52,023 nucleotides of DNA, from NCBI GenBank assembly GCA_037045435.1, contig JBAOID010000030.1, forward strand, positions 1-52,023, read 5' to 3'. Below the pieces are notes generated by a model. It saw only the letters and a program-made list of their open reading frames with translations, was not told where the DNA came from and did no database searches. Positions 36,256-46,793 of the stretch are shown here, one piece after another (position 1 is the stretch's first letter; each line of letters opens with the position of its first letter). The position numbers and the translations under genes were made by a program. Source of the stretch: CBDUEF01 sp018063485 (GTDB lineage: Bacteria > Pseudomonadota > Alphaproteobacteria > Rhodobacterales > Rhodobacteraceae).

Positions 36256-37086
36256 ATGTCAGGCCGCATCGCATTTCAAGGTGAACTTGGCGCCTATTCC
36301 CATCAGGCCTGCCAGCAGGCGCGCGTCGATATGACGGCGGTTCCTTGTGTCACATTTGAAGAAGTGATCGACCGGACCGTGACCGGTGATGTCGATCTGG
36401 GGATGTTGGCGGTGGAAAACTCCACCTATGGCCGCGTCGCCGATGTGCACCGACTGCTGCCACAAAGCGGTCTGCATATCGTGGACGAGGCTTTCGTGCG
36501 CGTTCATGTCAATTTGCTGGGCGTGCCCGGTGCAGCTTTGGCGCAGATCAAAGAAGCCCACGGCCATGTTGTGATCTTGCCGCAATGCACCGGCTTTTTG
36601 CGCGCCCATAACATTCGCGGCGTGGTCAGTTCCGACAATGCCCGCGCCGCCCGCGAAGTGGCCCAAGCGCGCGATCCGTCAAAGGCGGCGTTGGCCAGTG
36701 AACTTGCAGCGTCGATCTATGGGCTTGATATCCTTGCCCCCGCGATTGAGGATCAGGCCAACAACACCACCCGCTTTCTGGTGATGGCGCGAGCGCCTGA
36801 TCTTTCGCGGCGGGCCGATCAGATGATGACGACCTTTGTGTTTCGCGTCAGGAACATCCCGGCGGCGCTTTACAAGGCGATGGGCGGTTTTGCCACCAAT
36901 GGTGTGAACATGACCAAACTCGAAAGCTATATGGTCGGCGGCAGCTTTACCGCGACCGAGTTTTACGCCGATATCGAGGGCCATCCCGAGGATGCAAATG
37001 TGCAGCTTGCCATGGAAGAGCTGCGCTATTTCACTTCGCAGCTCACGGTGCTGGGTGTTTATCCCGCCGACCGTCGCCGCGGCTAA
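36256..37086 (+). CDS. pheA: Prephenate dehydratase
   Basis: Converts prephenate to phenylpyruvate in phenylalanine synthesis. The 276-residue product has an N-terminal catalytic domain (IAFQGELGAYSHQAC, VENSTYGRV, and the essential TTRF motif in NNTTRFLVM) and a C-terminal ACT domain for phenylalanine feedback. In the ACT domain the usual ESRP allosteric motif reads ESYM. There is no chorismate mutase domain. ATG 36256 is chosen because it starts directly at the conserved domain; upstream in-frame codons are not conserved. It is divergent from the cytochrome c gene, a common order in this group. Confidence 0.94.
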   Translation: MSGRIAFQGELGAYSHQACQQARVDMTAVPCVTFEEVIDRTVTGDVDLGMLAVENSTYGRVADVHRLLPQSGLHIVDEAFVRVHVNLLGVPGAALAQIKEAHGHVVILPQCTGFLRAHNIRGVVSSDNARAAREVAQARDPSKAALASELAASIYGLDILAPAIEDQANNTTRFLVMARAPDLSRRADQMMTTFVFRVRNIPAALYKAMGGFATNGVNMTKLESYMVGGSFTATEFYADIEGHPEDANVQLAMEELRYFTSQLTVLGVYPADRRRG

Positions 37087-37088
37087 AC

Positions 37089-37562
37089 TCAGCGGCGCTG
37101 ACTGGCGCGGTAGCGGTTTTCGATTTCGGCGGCCATTTGCGCCACCCGCTGATCGAAATGGCGATCCATCCGACCGCGTGCCAGCCGCATGGATTGCAAG
37201 AACAACCTTGCGCCCATGGTCTTGGGGGTTACTTCCAGCCCGACATGCAAACGCGTATGATTGGCCGACATTTCGATCAGATCCAGCACCGCATTGCCGC
37301 CAATCGCGGTTGAGCCACCGTCAAAGCCCAAGCGGCCCGGCGCGTCCCAATCCTTCAGCGCAAGATGAATGTTGCGCTCTTTGCCCCGAAACTTGAAGCT
37401 TGACTGCCAAGACATGCCAATTCCGGGGCGACTTAGCGTATCTGTGCGCGTCACATCGGCACCCCGCCGCATGGCAGCACGCTCCCATCCGTCAAAATCT
37501 GTCAGTACCTCATGCACAAAGGCCAACGGCGCTTCGATATCTTGCCGCGTTGTCAGTTTCAT
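37089..37562 (-). CDS. SRPBCC (START-like) family protein
   Basis: A 157-residue protein of the SRPBCC ligand-binding fold: DIEAPLAFVHEVLTDFDGWERAAM at the start, TRLHVGLEVTPK in the later strands and a long C-terminal helix (LARGRMDRHFDQRVAQMAAEIENRYRA) that closes the cavity. The ligand is unknown; members bind lipids, polyketides or quinone-like molecules. It is convergent with pheA (2 bases apart) and 80 bases from nudC in the same direction. Confidence 0.8.
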   Translation of the reverse strand: MKLTTRQDIEAPLAFVHEVLTDFDGWERAAMRRGADVTRTDTLSRPGIGMSWQSSFKFRGKERNIHLALKDWDAPGRLGFDGGSTAIGGNAVLDLIEMSANHTRLHVGLEVTPKTMGARLFLQSMRLARGRMDRHFDQRVAQMAAEIENRYRASQRR

Positions 37563-37642
37563 GTGTTCCGATCCCTCTTTCCCGATCTTTGATGCACATT
37601 GCGTGACAACCGACCGAATGTCATTTTTCAGTGAATCTGGCC

Positions 37643-38599
37643 TTAATCAAGGCGGTCCGCAAGCCAATTGCTGATCAGGAAACGCGCAATCGCGCCTTTT
37701 CGGCTGGCTTTGATCACCCGATGCCGACCTGCCATGATTTGCACCATCTCTTCGCGGCTGACCCAAAGCGCATCTTGCAGCTCTTCCCGGTCAAGCGTGA
37801 TTTCGGTGCTGGTGGCTTCGGCGTGGCAGCCAAACATCAACGAGGCCGGAAACGGCCAGGGCTGACTGGACAGATAGCGCACCGCGCCGATTTGAACGCT
37901 GGTTTCTTCTGCCACCTCGCGGCGTACAGCGGCCTCCATCGTCTCACCTGGCTCGACAAATCCGGCCAGCAGGGAATACATCCCCTCGGGCCAGACCGCA
38001 TTGCGCCCCAGCAACAGCTTGTTGCCCGAGGTTACCAGCATGATCACTACCGGATCGGTGCGCGGAAAGTGCTGCGCGCCGCAATCGGGGCACAGGCGCT
38101 GCCATCCCGACAGCACCGGGATCGACGCCGTTCCGCAAGCCGCACAGAACCCGTGGCTGGAATGCCATTGGGCCAGCGCCTTGCCGGTTGCCGCCAATTC
38201 CGCCTCACGTGCAGTGAGCAGAGCCATCACGCCGCGCAGATCCTGAAAACTGAACTCATCATCCAGCGCCGGGTGTCGTTGCGCGGACTGGTCCACAAAC
38301 CCCGGCGCGCCGAGATCGGCATCATGGCTTTCTGGTGCCCAAGCCGAGATATCCTGGGCAAACCGGGCGATTTCTCCATCCATCCCCAGAAAGATCGGTG
38401 GCCTTGCCCCGTGCAAGGCCGCATGATCCGCCGACAACCAGCCCAACATCTCATCGCGCCAGATCAGCGGCTTTCCGCGCCAGACCGGCAATATCCGCCC
38501 TTGCAACAGCAGTTCGGCAACTTTGCCCGTGTCGCTGCGCAAAAAAGCGGCTCGATCAAGGGCTGAGCCGCCAAAGGTTACCTGTTCCGCATGTCGCAT
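37643..38599 (-). CDS. nudC: NAD(H) diphosphatase NudC (Nudix)
   Basis: Cleaves NADH to NMNH and AMP and removes NAD caps from RNA. The 318-residue product has a central zinc ribbon (CAAC ... CPDC), the NudC-specific SQPWPFPASLM motif and a Nudix box, GFVEPGETMEAAVRREVAEE. Within the Nudix box the conserved Gly after EEx is Ser here (EETSVQI). ATG 38599 is used because the residues before it are not conserved. It is divergent from the nucleotidase gene, so NAD turnover may link them. Confidence 0.92.
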   Translation of the reverse strand: MRHAEQVTFGGSALDRAAFLRSDTGKVAELLLQGRILPVWRGKPLIWRDEMLGWLSADHAALHGARPPIFLGMDGEIARFAQDISAWAPESHDADLGAPGFVDQSAQRHPALDDEFSFQDLRGVMALLTAREAELAATGKALAQWHSSHGFCAACGTASIPVLSGWQRLCPDCGAQHFPRTDPVVIMLVTSGNKLLLGRNAVWPEGMYSLLAGFVEPGETMEAAVRREVAEETSVQIGAVRYLSSQPWPFPASLMFGCHAEATSTEITLDREELQDALWVSREEMVQIMAGRHRVIKASRKGAIARFLISNWLADRLD

Positions 38600-38755
38600 G
38601 GCGTCCCCGCTGTATCGGCCGGTAATGCCCGGCCATGATGCTACATGCCATCTCTGCCCGGTTACGGCAAAGATTCGCAGCTTATGGGAATAATGCAACT
38701 TATGCGCGAATTATCCAATCTGCTACATCTATAATGTTTTGTTTTGACTGGGAGA

Positions 38756-40690
38756 ATGCGAAAACGGGCCCGAATTGGTTGGCCGTTTGGGCCATGCACC
38801 AGGCAATGCCTCAAAGGGCGGATTCATTTGGCTCGATCCCGATCACATTTGACAGCAAAGCCGGGCACTGGCCTGCATGTGCGGTTGATGGCGACGTCTG
38901 ATTTGCATGCGCATCTTGTGGGGTGGGATTATGATACAGACCGGGCGGTGCCTGGGCATGGGTTGGCACGTGTTGCGGGTCTGGTTCAGGTCGCGCGCGC
39001 TGAGCATGAAAACAACATGCTCTTTGACAATGGCGATTTTCTCAACGGCAGCCCCTTGGGCGACCACAGCGCCGCCGTGCCGCGCCTGAGCAGAAGGCAC
39101 CCGATGATCGCGGCGATGAATGTGCTGAACTATGATGCCGCGACATTGGGCAACCATGAGTTCAGCGAAGGGATGTACCATCTCAGCCGTGCTTTGGCGG
39201 GGGCACGGTTTCCCATTGTTGCCACGAATTTTCGCCCAAAGCAGGGCGGCGATTTTGTGCCGCCCTTCCTTATTCTGGAGCGGATATTCAAGGATGAGTT
39301 CGACCGACCGCAGCCGCTGAAGATCGGGGTGATCGGATTCATGCCGCCGCAAACGCGGCTTTGGGAGGCAGACCATCTGCAAGACCGTTTTCTGATTGGC
39401 GATATCGTGACCGAGGCACGCCGTGTGCTGCCACAATTGCGAGCGTGTGGGGCCGAAATCGTGGTGGCACTTGCGCATTCCGGTATGCAAAGCGGTGGCC
39501 ATTCCGGTGATGGTGAGAATGTTGCACAGGCCCTGTCAGAGCTTTCGGAAATCGACGCGGTTTTCGCCGGCCATATCCATGAGACCTATCCGGCGCAGCG
39601 GATCTGCGCTGCAACCTCTCACGATGCCCCGGTGGCGATGCCGGGGCTTTTCGGATCGCATCTGGCGGTGATTGATCTTGAACTGCGCTTTGACAAAGCC
39701 CGCTGGAATGTCGTTGCTTACAGCAGTGAGGCCCGCCCGGTGGCGGCGCGCCATCCGCAAAATGGTCAGATCCGCCCATTGATCAAGGAAATGGCGCAGC
39801 TGAAAATCCTTGCGCGTCGGGCCCATGCGATCTTGCGGACTGAGGGACAGGCGCAGATCGGAACAACGCCGCACCGGCTGCACAGCTATTTTGCCTTGCT
39901 ACAGCCCTCATCTGCATTGGCACTGGTCGCTTCGGCACAGCGTGACCATTTGGCGGCGGCCCTGGCGGGGGGGCGATATGCAGATGTGCCGATCTTGTCG
40001 GCCGTCGCCCCTTACAAGGCGGGCGGGCGCGGCGGGCCGGAGAATTTCACCGATATTCCTGCGGGTCGGTTGGCTCGCAGGCATGTGCATGACCTATATC
40101 TGCATCCCAATTACCTTGTCGCCTTTCGGCTGACAGGGGCAGAACTGGTGGAGTGGTTGGAACGCTCGGTCAGTCTGTTCAATCAGATCAATCCCCGCAC
40201 AAAAGCGCAGCGGTTGGTGAATCCGATGTTTCCCGGTTTCAACTTTGATGTGGTTCACGGTCTTGAATATCAGATCGACCTGACCAAACCCGCACGCTAC
40301 GACGAATACGGGCACCGGACAGAATCGACTGCGCATCGTATATGCGGTGCGATGCTTGAAGGGGTGCCGCTGTCGCCGACAGCGCCGGTCATCCTTGCCT
40401 CCAACAGTTTTCGCATGGCCGGTGGCGGTGGCTTTCCTGCAAGTGAACCCAAGAATGCGGTCTATCGCAGCAACTCGCAAATGCGCGCCATCATTCAGGA
40501 CCATATTTGCGCCGGCCGGGCCGGTGATGTTCTTGCCGGAGGTTGGGGATTTGTTCCAATCAAACACGCCGGCGTGATTATTGAAACATCGCCTTTGGCC
40601 GAAGGGCTGTTGGCTGAGATTGCCCAGTTTCGCCCGGAAAGCCTTGGTTGGCAGGCAAATGGCTTTCATGGCTTTCACCTTTGGCTCTGA
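38756..40690 (+). CDS. 2',3'-cyclic-nucleotide 2'-phosphodiesterase/3'-nucleotidase (CpdB/UshA family)
   Basis: A 644-residue metallophosphatase that hydrolyses cyclic nucleotides and 3'-nucleotides. The two-metal motifs are all present: ATSDLHAHLVG, DNGDFLNGSPLGD, TLGNHEFSEG, VALAHSG and FAGHIHE. The C-terminal substrate-specificity domain follows (VASAQRDHLAAA, AFRLTGAELVEWLERS, and ASNSFRMAGGGGFP). Unlike CpdB or UshA it shows no signal peptide; the 50 residues before the first motif are basic and poorly conserved, so the true start is uncertain and ATG 38756 is provisional. It is divergent from nudC. Confidence 0.85.
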   Translation: MRKRARIGWPFGPCTRQCLKGRIHLARSRSHLTAKPGTGLHVRLMATSDLHAHLVGWDYDTDRAVPGHGLARVAGLVQVARAEHENNMLFDNGDFLNGSPLGDHSAAVPRLSRRHPMIAAMNVLNYDAATLGNHEFSEGMYHLSRALAGARFPIVATNFRPKQGGDFVPPFLILERIFKDEFDRPQPLKIGVIGFMPPQTRLWEADHLQDRFLIGDIVTEARRVLPQLRACGAEIVVALAHSGMQSGGHSGDGENVAQALSELSEIDAVFAGHIHETYPAQRICAATSHDAPVAMPGLFGSHLAVIDLELRFDKARWNVVAYSSEARPVAARHPQNGQIRPLIKEMAQLKILARRAHAILRTEGQAQIGTTPHRLHSYFALLQPSSALALVASAQRDHLAAALAGGRYADVPILSAVAPYKAGGRGGPENFTDIPAGRLARRHVHDLYLHPNYLVAFRLTGAELVEWLERSVSLFNQINPRTKAQRLVNPMFPGFNFDVVHGLEYQIDLTKPARYDEYGHRTESTAHRICGAMLEGVPLSPTAPVILASNSFRMAGGGGFPASEPKNAVYRSNSQMRAIIQDHICAGRAGDVLAGGWGFVPIKHAGVIIETSPLAEGLLAEIAQFRPESLGWQANGFHGFHLWL

Positions 40691-40729
40691 TCGGCTATTC
40701 GCCGCAGGCAACGCCAACAGGAGCCTTGG

Positions 40730-41359
40730 ATGTTTGATGCCCTGCTTTTCGATCTGGACGGCACGCTGATTGATACTGAATCGCTGGCGATTGCGGCAGG
40801 GTTGGCGGCCTTTGCCGAAGTTGGACATCCGGTCAGCGTCGAGTTCCTGCACGGGTTGGTGGGGATTGATCTGCCCGGTTCTCGCCGGATCATTGGCGCG
40901 GCGCTGCCGGGGGTGGATCAAGAGCGGCTGCATCCGATCTGGCGCGCCGGGTTTGATGCGGCGGTAGAGCGGGGGCTGACGCTGAAGCCCGGTGTCGCGC
41001 AAATGCTGGCGGGGGGCCGGGTTCCGATGGCGGTGGTTACCTCTTCGGCACGGGCCGAGGCCCATTACAAGCTGCGGTTGTCAGGGATCGCGGCGGCCTT
41101 TGATCTGGTGATCTCGCGTGATGATGTGACCTTGGCCAAGCCCGCGCCCGAGCCTTACCTTCTTGCCGCGCAAAGGCTTGGGGTGCTGCCCTCGCGCTGT
41201 CTGGTGTTCGAGGACAGCGAAGTTGGGGCCGAGGCCGCGCATCGGGCGGGCTGTGTCGTGGTTCAGGTGCCCGATGTGGTTCCCGGCACCGGGAAATGGG
41301 CGCATCATCTGGCCGAGAACATCATTCAGGGCGCGCGGATGGCGGGTTTGGTGATTTAG
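40730..41359 (+). CDS. HAD-superfamily phosphatase (beta-phosphoglucomutase-like)
   Basis: A 209-residue HAD hydrolase with all four motifs: LLFDLDGTLIDTE (I, nucleophile D and acid/base D), VVTSSARAE (II), KPAPEPYL (III, lysine) and FEDSEVGAEAA (IV). It has the small alpha-helical cap of the subfamily of sugar-phosphate phosphatases and mutases. The substrate cannot be told from sequence. ATG 40730 follows CAGGAG at about 40718, and it lies 39 bases downstream of the nucleotidase gene, probably in the same transcript. Confidence 0.9.
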   Translation: MFDALLFDLDGTLIDTESLAIAAGLAAFAEVGHPVSVEFLHGLVGIDLPGSRRIIGAALPGVDQERLHPIWRAGFDAAVERGLTLKPGVAQMLAGGRVPMAVVTSSARAEAHYKLRLSGIAAAFDLVISRDDVTLAKPAPEPYLLAAQRLGVLPSRCLVFEDSEVGAEAAHRAGCVVVQVPDVVPGTGKWAHHLAENIIQGARMAGLVI

Positions 41360-41370
41360 CCGCGCCCAGG

Positions 41371-42738
41371 TTACAGTGTGATCACCTGATCCGGGGCCAA
41401 GAGCCAAGGCGCGATCAGCCCGCAGGTGTCTGACAGCGGCAGCAGGCACTCTGGAACGTTCATACCCAGGGATTTGCGCATGAAACGGGCGCGGGCGGTG
41501 CAGCGGGCGGCAACCTCGGGGAAGTCCGCCAGAAGTTTGCTGCGCAATTCCTCATCCGCAATCACATAGCCGTCTTCCATCCTTGTCGAGCCATAGACCG
41601 GATTCGACGGGATCACATCCATCTGCATCGCCATGCCCGAGGCAATCGGTTCAACCGAACCTTCATAGATCGGCGACGACATCCATTCATCAAGCCCGAT
41701 CAGATGGCCGGGGTTCAAGAACACTGCGAACCGCTCAAAAGGCAGCGCCTTTTGCATCGCGGACCAGACCTTGCCGCCCGGTGTGCCGGGCTTCATCAAG
41801 GCGCACCATTCCGACATCGCCTGCATATAGGGAAAGGCGAAAGCGGTCAGATAATCGCGGGCGGGTTCGGGCAGATCGGCCTCGGTATGCGCCAACCAGC
41901 CCACGCGGCAGATGTTCGCGCGCCAATGACAGATGTTGAAACCAAGCGGTTGGCCACGCTGCAAAATCTGCCCCGTTGGCCCTGACAGCCCCTGATCGGC
42001 GCGCGCGCCGGTGGCAAAGGTGGAGTGACAGCCCATCGGCAAGCCGCCAATGCTTGCCGCCTGATAGGCGTCAAAATCGCTCATCCCTTCGCGAAGGGAA
42101 AACACCATCCGCCGCAGTGCCGAAGAGGCCATGTGATTGGCAAACTCCAGCCGCGCGATTTCCGCCGCATCGACCCGCGCGCGCAATCCGGTCGAGGGGT
42201 GCATCATCAGCGCAGTGGCGTTCTCCACCCGCTCGGCAATCACTCGCAGCGGATCGGCCAGAAAGGCCGGAATATCAAGCGCCGTAACCGGATCGGCCAC
42301 CTCATCCGCGCCGAACCATTTCCATCCCACCGCGCCGATCTTGCAGCCAGCGGGCAGCATGGTTTCCAGCCAGGCCCGCAAAGTGCGGCTGACGCGGGGT
42401 TGCGAGGGCAGCGACAGGCTGGCGCAATGGCCAACCTTGATCACCCCAGATTTCACCAAGGGCGAGATTTGCGTGTAGGGCAGGCATTCATTGCCGGCCA
42501 GCAACAGCGCCTCATCCGGGGTTATGATCAGCACCGCCTCTTCAAAACGCGGATCAAAGCCGGTCAGCCAATGGATATTGGCCGCATGTTCGCGGTCGCC
42601 GTAAACCACCAGCGCATCATAGGCCGATCCGGCCCGGCGAAACGATGCCAGACGGCGCTGCAATTCCGCCCCCGAAAGGGCGGGGGGCAGGGCGGGGGTG
42701 CCATTGTCGGGCCAGGTGATCTTTGTCAGTTTGGGCAT
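41371..42738 (-). CDS. M24-fold (aminopeptidase P-like) protein with substituted metal ligands
   Basis: A 455-residue member of the creatinase/aminopeptidase P fold: an N-terminal domain to about residue 175 and a C-terminal pita-bread domain from about 195. The five metal-binding positions of active M24 peptidases (D, D, H, E, E) read here N268, N275, H345, D374 and E388. The first two are normally in a DxG...D arrangement and appear as FNICHWRANICR. The protein may therefore be catalytically altered or a different hydrolase or lyase. Some marine relatives with altered ligands, such as DddP, have new activities. It is encoded between a HAD gene and the SRP RNA gene. Confidence 0.82.
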   Translation of the reverse strand: MPKLTKITWPDNGTPALPPALSGAELQRRLASFRRAGSAYDALVVYGDREHAANIHWLTGFDPRFEEAVLIITPDEALLLAGNECLPYTQISPLVKSGVIKVGHCASLSLPSQPRVSRTLRAWLETMLPAGCKIGAVGWKWFGADEVADPVTALDIPAFLADPLRVIAERVENATALMMHPSTGLRARVDAAEIARLEFANHMASSALRRMVFSLREGMSDFDAYQAASIGGLPMGCHSTFATGARADQGLSGPTGQILQRGQPLGFNICHWRANICRVGWLAHTEADLPEPARDYLTAFAFPYMQAMSEWCALMKPGTPGGKVWSAMQKALPFERFAVFLNPGHLIGLDEWMSSPIYEGSVEPIASGMAMQMDVIPSNPVYGSTRMEDGYVIADEELRSKLLADFPEVAARCTARARFMRKSLGMNVPECLLPLSDTCGLIAPWLLAPDQVITL

Positions 42739-42815
42739 TTTGTGCCTCCGTCGTTGGGTAAAGCCAGCGGCTTTGCGTCAGGCTATGGCTTAAGAGACAG
42801 GATGTCAGCCCCGGC

Positions 42816-42844
42816 TTGCGAATCCGTTTTGCTGCGCCTATATG
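42816..42844 (+). promoter_or_regulatory. Promoter of the SRP RNA gene
   Basis: TTGCGA at 42816-42821 and TATATG at 42839-42844 are separated by exactly 17 bases. The RNA's first paired base at 42849 lies a few bases after the -10 element, as expected for the transcription start. Confidence 0.65.
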
Positions 42845-42848
42845 CAAT

Positions 42849-42947
42849 GGTGAGAGGTTGGCGCGGGTGAGCGCCTCGCCAACCCGGTCAGGTCCGGAAG
42901 GAAGCAGCCGTAACGAGCCCCGCTTGGGTCGTTGTCAGCCTCTCACC
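42849..42947 (+). ncRNA. ffs: Signal recognition particle RNA (4.5S)
   Basis: The conserved SRP RNA core GGTCAGGTCCGGAAGGAAGC is followed by AGCCGTAACGA (about 42886-42916). The ends pair as GGTGAGAGG (42849-42857) with CCTCTCACC (42939-42947), and TTTT follows at 42949-42952. Together with Ffh this RNA directs nascent membrane proteins to the translocon. It is convergent with oppF, whose stop codon lies 8 bases away. Confidence 0.96.
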
Positions 42948-42955
42948 CTTTTCCC

Positions 42956-43944
42956 TCACGCATCCATCAGAAGCGGGCCCGCATGATGGCAGGCGGTTTG
43001 ATGGGCATTTCCCAACAGCGCCGGAACCTCGGCCGCGCAAATCGCATCGGCGCGCGGGCAACGGGTGCGAAACACGCAACCCGAAGGCGGGTTCATCGGC
43101 GACGGCAGATCGCCCGCAAGCTCGATCACCCGCCGGCCGCGCTGGGCAGATGGATCGGGGATCGGCACCGCCGACAGCAGGGCCTGCGTATAGGGATGCT
43201 GGCTGTCGCTGAACAGTTCCGCACTGGGTGCCAGTTCCATGGTGCGGCCCAGATACAGCACCATCACCCGATCCGAGATATGTTTGACCACCGAAAGATC
43301 ATGGGCGATGAAGATCATCGCAAGGCCCAACTCGCGGCGCAATTCGGCCAGAAGGTTGATCACCTGCGCTTGGATCGACACATCCAGCGCCGAAACCGGC
43401 TCGTCACAGATCAAGAGCTTGGGTTCCACAATCAGCGCGCGGGCAATGCCGATGCGTTGACACTGGCCACCGGAAAACTCATGCGGATAGCGGTTGATCT
43501 GGTTGGGCAGCAGGCCCACCCGGTCCATCGCCAGTTGCACGCGGGCCTTGATCTCGGCACCGGGCAAGCCGCGATGATGGGTTTTCAACGGCTCGGCAAT
43601 GATCTGACCGACGGTCATGCGCGGGTTCAGGCTGGCCAGCGGGTCTTGAAACACCATCTGGATATCGGCACGATATTTCAGCATCTGGCCGCGTGACAGC
43701 GACAAAAGATCGGTGCCATCTTGCCAGATCACCTTGCCGGTGGCCGGAACCATCTGGATCAGCGCGCGGGCAAGAGTGGATTTGCCGCAACCGGATTCGC
43801 CAACGATGCCAAGGGTTTCACCGGGATTCAGGGTGAAGTTCACCCCTCCCACGGCATGAAGGTGCCGCGCCGGGGTCCAGGGCATATCGCCTTCGCGGCG
43901 GATCTTGAAGCTGACGCGCAGGTCGCGCACATCCAGAAGCGGGG

Positions 43945-43948
<4 letters not shown>
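42956..43948 (-). CDS. oppF: Oligopeptide ABC transporter ATP-binding protein OppF
   Basis: One of two ATPases that power peptide import. The 330-residue product has Walker A GESGCGKST, Q-loop FQDPLASLNPRM, signature HEFSGGQCQRI (Cys in place of the usual Arg) and Walker B ICDEPVSALD. It ends in the oligo/dipeptide C-terminal domain with FRTRCPRADAIC. Its start overlaps the oppD stop by four bases. It is the last gene of oppABCDF. Confidence 0.93.
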
Positions 43949-44913
<965 letters not shown>

Positions 44914-44914
44914 G

Positions 44915-45844
44915 TCAGCGGTCCTTGGGATCAAGCGCATCGCGCAGGCCATCGCCGACAAAGAAGAAGGCGAACATGGTGATGACGAAAAAGACAAGTG
45001 GGAACATCAACTGCCAGGTGGTGCCATAGTTCAGGGTGCCCGCGCCCTCAGAGATCAAGCGGCCCAGCGAGGTGAGCGGTTCTTGCACACCAAGGCCAAG
45101 GAAAGAGATGAAACTTTCGGTCAGGATCATCTCGGGGATCAAGAGCGTGGCATAGACCGCCACAATCCCCAACAGGTTCGGCACGATATGGCGCAGGATG
45201 ATGATGAAACCGGGAACCCCGGTTGCCTCGGCGGCCTCGATGAATTCCTTGCCCTTCAGCGTAAGCGTCTGGCCGCGCACAATGCGGGCCATCGACAGCC
45301 ATGACAGCAAACCGATGCCGACAAACAGCATCGACAGCGATCGCCCGAACATCACCAACAGCAAAATGATCACGAACATGAACGGGATCGCAAGCAATAT
45401 GTCGACAATCCGCATCATCACCTGATCGGTGCGCCCGCCAACATAGCCCGAGATCGCCCCGTAAAGCGTGCCCACAACCACCGAGATCACCGCGCCGATC
45501 ACGCCGACAAACAGCGAAATGCGGGTGCCTTGAGCCGTGCGGGCGAACAGGTCACGCCCCAGATCATCAACGCCGAAATAATGGCCATTGGCAAGCGAGG
45601 GCTGACCTTGTTGTGCGGCATTGCCCATCAGTGCCCAGTCGATCTCTTCATAGGCCCAATGGGCAAAATACTCGCCAAAGAGCGCGTATATCGTCACGAA
45701 AACCAGCATCACCACGCCCGCCACAGCGGCTTTGTTGCGCATGAAACGGATGCGGGCATCGGCCCAGAGCGAGCGGCCTTTGACCTCCTCGAGTGTGGAA
45801 AGCCTTGCGGCGAGCGCGGCCATGTCGATTGACGATAGGGTCAT
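44915..45844 (-). CDS. oppC: Oligopeptide ABC transporter permease OppC
   Basis: A 309-residue inner-membrane permease with six helices. It contains GVDDLGRDLFARTAQGTRIS, the permease coupling motif (EAAEATGVPGFIIILRHIVPN) and a C-terminus of FVGDGLRDALDPKDR, all diagnostic of OppC/DppC. ATG 45844 is chosen because it begins the family N-terminus and lies 2 bases from the oppB stop. Confidence 0.93.
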   Translation of the reverse strand: MTLSSIDMAALAARLSTLEEVKGRSLWADARIRFMRNKAAVAGVVMLVFVTIYALFGEYFAHWAYEEIDWALMGNAAQQGQPSLANGHYFGVDDLGRDLFARTAQGTRISLFVGVIGAVISVVVGTLYGAISGYVGGRTDQVMMRIVDILLAIPFMFVIILLLVMFGRSLSMLFVGIGLLSWLSMARIVRGQTLTLKGKEFIEAAEATGVPGFIIILRHIVPNLLGIVAVYATLLIPEMILTESFISFLGLGVQEPLTSLGRLISEGAGTLNYGTTWQLMFPLVFFVITMFAFFFVGDGLRDALDPKDR

Positions 45845-45846
45845 GG

Positions 45847-46770
45847 CTAATACCGGATTTTCGGGTCGATCCATGCATAAAGGATATCGACCAGGAGGTT
45901 GAAAGCGATGGTCAGCGCACCAACAAGAATGGTGACCCCCATCATGACGGCGTAATCGCGGTTGAGGGCGGCATCGACGAAACTTTTCCCGATCCCGCCG
46001 GTAGAGAAATACATATCCACCACGACAGAGCCGGTGATCATCAAGACAAATGCGGTGCCCAGATAGGAGATCACCGGGATCAGCGCCGGTTTCAGCGCAT
46101 GGCGCAAGATCACCTTCCACATCGGCAGACCCTTGGCCTTGGCGGTGCGGATGTGGTTCGAGGTCAACACCTCAAGCATCGACGAGCGCGTGATCCGCGA
46201 GATTGACGCCATGTAGGACGTGGCCAGCGCGATCACCGGCATCACCACATAGGGCCATTTTCCGCCCTCCCAGCCGCCACCGGGCAGCCAGCCCAGCCAG
46301 AGCGTGAACACCAGAACAAGGATCGGGGCCATCACGAAATTGGGCAGAACCTGCGCGCCGATGGAGGTGCCGACAGCCAGATAATCAAGCCAGGTGTTGT
46401 GAAAGATCGCCGCCAGCACCCCAAGCGATACCCCCACAACCACCGCCACCACAAAGGCGATCGAACCATAGTAAAGCGTGACCGGAAAGCCCTGTGCGAT
46501 GATCTCATTCACCGTGCGGTCCTTGTAGATGAAGGAGGGGCCGAAATCGAAATGGCCGACGATCCCCCAGACATAGGAAATCATCTGCCGCCACATCGGC
46601 TGATCCAGGCCGTATTTGGCGTTCAGATTGGCCAAAACCTGAGGGGGGAGCGCTTTTTCCTGCGTGAACGGCCCACCGGGGGCAGCGTGCATCAACAAAA
46701 ACGACAGCACAATCAGGATCAGCAAGGTTGGCACGGCAACAGCCAGCCGCTTGAGAATAAAGGGAAGCAT
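45847..46770 (-). CDS. oppB: Oligopeptide ABC transporter permease OppB
   Basis: A 307-residue permease of six helices: MLPFILKRLAVAVPTLLILIV, the PGGPF motif after the first helix, HFDFGPSFIYKDRTVNEII, the coupling loop RTAKAKGLPMWKVILRHALKPALIP and the terminal DPKIRY. ATG 46770 begins the classical ML-FILKR start; an upstream GTG at 46779 adds three residues. A hairpin at 46794-46823 separates it from oppA. Confidence 0.92.
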   Translation of the reverse strand: MLPFILKRLAVAVPTLLILIVLSFLLMHAAPGGPFTQEKALPPQVLANLNAKYGLDQPMWRQMISYVWGIVGHFDFGPSFIYKDRTVNEIIAQGFPVTLYYGSIAFVVAVVVGVSLGVLAAIFHNTWLDYLAVGTSIGAQVLPNFVMAPILVLVFTLWLGWLPGGGWEGGKWPYVVMPVIALATSYMASISRITRSSMLEVLTSNHIRTAKAKGLPMWKVILRHALKPALIPVISYLGTAFVLMITGSVVVDMYFSTGGIGKSFVDAALNRDYAVMMGVTILVGALTIAFNLLVDILYAWIDPKIRY

Positions 46771-46793
46771 TGAGGGCACCCGGTATATGGCCG

